Positions 61,547 through 64,000 of a stretch of DNA of 64,000 nt are shown here, in pieces (position 1 is the stretch's first letter; every line of letters begins with the position of its first letter). The DNA comes from Azospirillum soli (GTDB lineage Bacteria > Pseudomonadota > Alphaproteobacteria > Azospirillales > Azospirillaceae). A program made the position numbers and the translations under genes. The notes beneath the pieces were generated by a model that had not been told where the DNA came from, made no database searches, and saw only the letters and a program-made list of their open reading frames with translations. The stretch covers positions 1 through 64,000 of the forward strand of contig NZ_JAGINQ010000009.1 in assembly GCF_017876165.1 (NCBI RefSeq), read 5' to 3'.

Positions 61547-62482
61547 ATGACCGCTGCCCCCCGCCACGCGGCCTTGACCGCCTGCGCCCTGTATGTCCTC
61601 TGCTCGGCCCTCATGGCGTCGAACGTCATCTTCGGGCGCGCCGCCGCGAACATCGTGCCGCCGGTCGGGCTGGCCTTCTGGCGGTGGCTGGTCGCCTTTC
61701 TCATCATCCTGCCGATGGCCCTGCCCGGCCTGCTGGCCCACCGCCACACCCTGCGCGCCGCGTGGAAGCGTTACCTGCTGCTGGGCGCGCTCGGCCAGGG
61801 CATCTGCGGCGCCGTCGTCTACATGGGGCTGGAACAGACCAGCGCGACCAACGCCGGCCTGATCTACGCGACCAGCCCGGTCATGATCGTGATGATCGCC
61901 GCCCTGTGGCTGGGCGAGAAGGTCACGCCGCGCCAGACCGCCGGCATCCTCGTCGCCATGGCCGGCGTTCTCGTGATCCTGACGCGCGGCGACCCGCAGG
62001 TGCTGTTCCGCTTCGCCTTCAACGTGGGCGACCTGCTGGTTCTGGTCGGCGCGGTGGCCTGGGCGGTCTACACGGTGCTGCTGCGCCAGTCGCGCACGTC
62101 GCTGCCGGTGGTGACGGCCTTCGCCGCCAACGCGCTGGCCGGCGTCATCGTGCTCGCCCCCTTTTACCTGTGGGAAACCCTGGCCTTCCGGACGGTGCCC
62201 GTCTCGGCGGAGGCGGCCGTCCGCATCATCGGCGTCGCCCTGTTCGCCTCCGTCCTCGCCTTCATCACCTACCAGAAGACCATCGCGACCATGGGGCCGG
62301 CGCGGGCGGGGACGACGCTCTACGTCATGCCGCTGTGGGCGGCGGTGGCGGCCTGGGCGCTGCTTGGCGAAGCGCTGCAAGCCTTCCACCTCGCCGGCTT
62401 GGCCCTGGTGCTGCCCGGCGTCGCACTGGCGACCCTGCCGCCCCGCAAGCCCGCTCCCGTCACCCGATCATCGGAAGCGTGA
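61547..62482 (+). CDS. EamA/DMT-family transporter
   Basis: A 311-residue inner-membrane protein with two EamA repeats (about 12-140 and 160-295), ten helices. The first repeat has [20 protein letters not shown] and [20 protein letters not shown]; the second has [20 protein letters not shown] and [13 protein letters not shown]. It exports an unknown metabolite. It is a different subgroup from the EamA protein at 17441. Its 3' end overlaps the convergent hutU gene by 23 bases. Confidence 0.9.
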   Translation: MTAAPRHAALTACALYVLCSALMASNVIFGRAAANIVPPVGLAFWRWLVAFLIILPMALPGLLAHRHTLRAAWKRYLLLGALGQGICGAVVYMGLEQTSATNAGLIYATSPVMIVMIAALWLGEKVTPRQTAGILVAMAGVLVILTRGDPQVLFRFAFNVGDLLVLVGAVAWAVYTVLLRQSRTSLPVVTAFAANALAGVIVLAPFYLWETLAFRTVPVSAEAAVRIIGVALFASVLAFITYQKTIATMGPARAGTTLYVMPLWAAVAAWALLGEALQAFHLAGLALVLPGVALATLPPRKPAPVTRSSEA

Positions 62483-64000
62483 GGCCCCGCTCCCGCGCGC
62501 ACTCCTTCGCCAAGTCATAGCCGGCGTCGGCGTGGCGCATCACCCCGGTGCCCGGATCGTTGGTCAGCACCCGCTCCAGCCGCCGCGCCGCCTCCGCCGT
62601 GCCGTCGGCGACGACGACCATGCCCGCGTGCTGGCTGTAGCCCATGCCGACCCCGCCGCCGTGGTGGATCGACACCCACGTCGCGCCCGAGGCGCAGTTC
62701 AGCAGTGCGTTCAGCAGCGGCCAGTCCGACACCGCGTCGGAACCGTCCATCATCCCCTCGGTCTCCCGGTTCGGGCTGGCGACGGAGCCGCTGTCCAGAT
62801 GGTCCCGCCCGATGACGATGGGCGCCTTCAGTTCGCCCTTCGCCACCATCTCGTTGAAGGCGAGTCCCAGCTTCGCCCGATCGCCCAACCCCACCCAGCA
62901 GATCCGCGCCGGCAGCCCCTGGAACCGGATTCGCTCCCGCGCCATGTCCAGCCAGTTGTGCAGATGCGGGTTATCGGGGATCAGTTCCTTGACCCGTTGA
63001 TCCGTCCGGTAGATGTCCTCGGGATCGCCGGACAGGGCAGCCCAGCGGAACGGCCCGATGCCCCGGCAGAACAGCGGCCGGATATAAGCCGGCACGAAGC
63101 CCGGAAAGGCGAAGGCGTTCTCCACCCCCTCGTCCTTGGCCATCTGGCGGATGTTGTTGCCGTAATCCAGCGTCGGCACGCCCATGGCGTGGAAGTCCAG
63201 CATCGCCCGCACGTGCCGCGCCATGGACTGTTTGGCCGCCTTCACCACCGCCGCCGGGTCGGCCTGCCGCTTTGCCTCCGCCTCCTCCAGCGTCCAGCCG
63301 GCCGGCAGATAGCCGTTCAGCGGGTCGTGCGCGCTGGTCTGGTCGGTCACCGCGTCGGGCCGGAAACGCGGATCGGCCTTTGCCCGCCGCACCAGTTCCG
63401 GAAACACCTCCGCCGCGTTGCCGAGCAGGCCGACCGACACCGGCCGCCCGGCCGCCTGCGCCTCCCAGATCATCGCCATCGCCTCGTCGAGGCTGTTGGC
63501 CGAACGGTCCAGATACTTCGTCTCCAGCCGCCGCTCGATCCGGTGGGCGGAGCATTCCACGGCCAGCATCGACGCCCCCGCCATGGTCGCCGCCAGCGGC
63601 TGCGCCCCGCCCATGCCGCCGAGGCCGCCGGTCAGGATCCAGCGCCCTTTCAGGTCGCCCGCGTAATGCCGCCGCCCGACCTCCACGAAGGTCTCGTAGG
63701 TGCCCTGCACGATCCCCTGGCTGCCAATGTAGATCCAGGACCCGGCGGTCATCTGGCCGTACATCATCAGCCCCTTGGCCTCCAGGTCCCGGAAATGCTC
63801 CCAGTTCGCCCAGGCCGGCACGAGGTTGGAGTTGGCAATCAGCACCCGCGGCGCGTCCGCGTGCGTCCGGAACACGCCCACGGGCTTGCCCGACTGCACC
63901 AGCAACGTCTCGTCCTCACCCAGCCCCTTCAGCGCCGCCACGATGGCGTCGAAGCAGGCCCAGTTCCGCGCCGCCCGCCCGATGCCGCCATAAACCACCA
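62460..64000 (-). CDS. hutU: urocanate hydratase, 5' end outside the window
   Basis: At least 512 residues of urocanase, the second enzyme of histidine degradation, which turns urocanate into imidazolonepropionate using NAD+. The NAD-binding [18 protein letters not shown] and the active-site cysteine region [15 protein letters not shown] are clear. The reading frame runs off the end at 64000. The full enzyme is about 555 residues, so roughly 40 N-terminal residues are missing from view. It ends in an overlap with the EamA gene. Other hut genes are probably beyond the edge. Confidence 0.97.
   Translation of the reverse strand, partial: VVYGGIGRAARNWACFDAIVAALKGLGEDETLLVQSGKPVGVFRTHADAPRVLIANSNLVPAWANWEHFRDLEAKGLMMYGQMTAGSWIYIGSQGIVQGTYETFVEVGRRHYAGDLKGRWILTGGLGGMGGAQPLAATMAGASMLAVECSAHRIERRLETKYLDRSANSLDEAMAMIWEAQAAGRPVSVGLLGNAAEVFPELVRRAKADPRFRPDAVTDQTSAHDPLNGYLPAGWTLEEAEAKRQADPAAVVKAAKQSMARHVRAMLDFHAMGVPTLDYGNNIRQMAKDEGVENAFAFPGFVPAYIRPLFCRGIGPFRWAALSGDPEDIYRTDQRVKELIPDNPHLHNWLDMARERIRFQGLPARICWVGLGDRAKLGLAFNEMVAKGELKAPIVIGRDHLDSGSVASPNRETEGMMDGSDAVSDWPLLNALLNCASGATWVSIHHGGGVGMGYSQHAGMVVVADGTAEAARRLERVLTNDPGTGVMRHADAGYDLAKECARERGLTLPMIG

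Overview
The window is 64 kb of GC-rich DNA (mostly GC-ending codons, genes packed a few bases apart) that reads as a chromosome segment of a free-living alphaproteobacterium of the Azospirillum / Rhodospirillales type. This is inferred from the gene set: a PHB phasin, two bacteriohemerythrins, a FlaF-like protein, DUF2336, DUF3309, an Mla-type lipid transporter with a STAS-fused permease, an Anbu-type proteasome homologue, a dipeptide ABC operon and hutU. I saw no rRNA, tRNA, CRISPR array, integrase, transposase or prophage gene.

Layout. 0.1-2.6 kb: a three-gene minus-strand lipoprotein operon built around an M48 metalloprotease. 2.8-8.7 kb: pepN, a periplasmic cytochrome c, a membrane-anchored CoxG-type protein, a small lipoprotein, folK and a FolB-like protein with altered active-site positions. 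8.7-9.4 kb: a gene-poor stretch with a dispersed repeat, two inverted repeats and a 52-codon gene. 9.4-16.6 kb: a hybrid PAS histidine kinase with its single-domain response regulator, a tandem universal stress protein, a kinase/ATPase fusion and a PagL-like outer-membrane barrel. 16.7-23.9 kb: a FlaF/DUF2934 protein, two membrane-protein groups (EamA, DUF1624, YihY, DUF3618, TerC), a frameshifted SDR gene and a cluster of TTGTGCA half-sites. 23.9-29.5 kb: DUF2336, a hypothetical protein and a complete four-gene Mla/MCE lipid-transport operon. 29.7-34.4 kb: apt, phasin with TGCA-rich palindromes upstream, the Anbu homologue, a lipoprotein and a DacA-type carboxypeptidase with a SPOR domain. 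34.4-38.8 kb: an amidase with a 15-bp minisatellite, a CocE-like hydrolase and a Fic-like protein that both lack key catalytic residues, and a hemerythrin. 38.9-44.5 kb: a low-complexity BON protein, eutBC, a response regulator, a CYTH protein and three tiny membrane proteins. 44.5-55.4 kb: a CorA-like protein, an ABC exporter, a PPP-family phosphatase with a structured leader, YajQ, a three-gene MotA/TolQ/ExbB-type membrane operon, a CBS protein, a second hemerythrin and DUF3072. 55.4-64 kb: dppABCDF, an EamA transporter and the 3' part of hutU.

Themes. Envelope maintenance (Mla, DacA-SPOR, lipoproteins, PagL-like barrel, M48), oxygen or redox sensing (hemerythrins, cytochrome c), carbon storage (phasin) and nitrogen scavenging (dpp, eutBC, hutU, amidase) fit a soil or rhizosphere heterotroph. 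The most notable pattern is a set of enzyme homologues with missing catalytic residues: the FolB-like, PagL-like, CocE-like and Fic-like proteins and the kinase receiver. The best candidate for an uncharacterised system is the ExbB-like operon at 51.0-52.9 kb, whose partner has a DUF2135-like periplasmic domain instead of an ExbD/TolR domain. Starts were chosen from visible ribosome binding sites, signal sequences or family alignment from memory; no database search was run.
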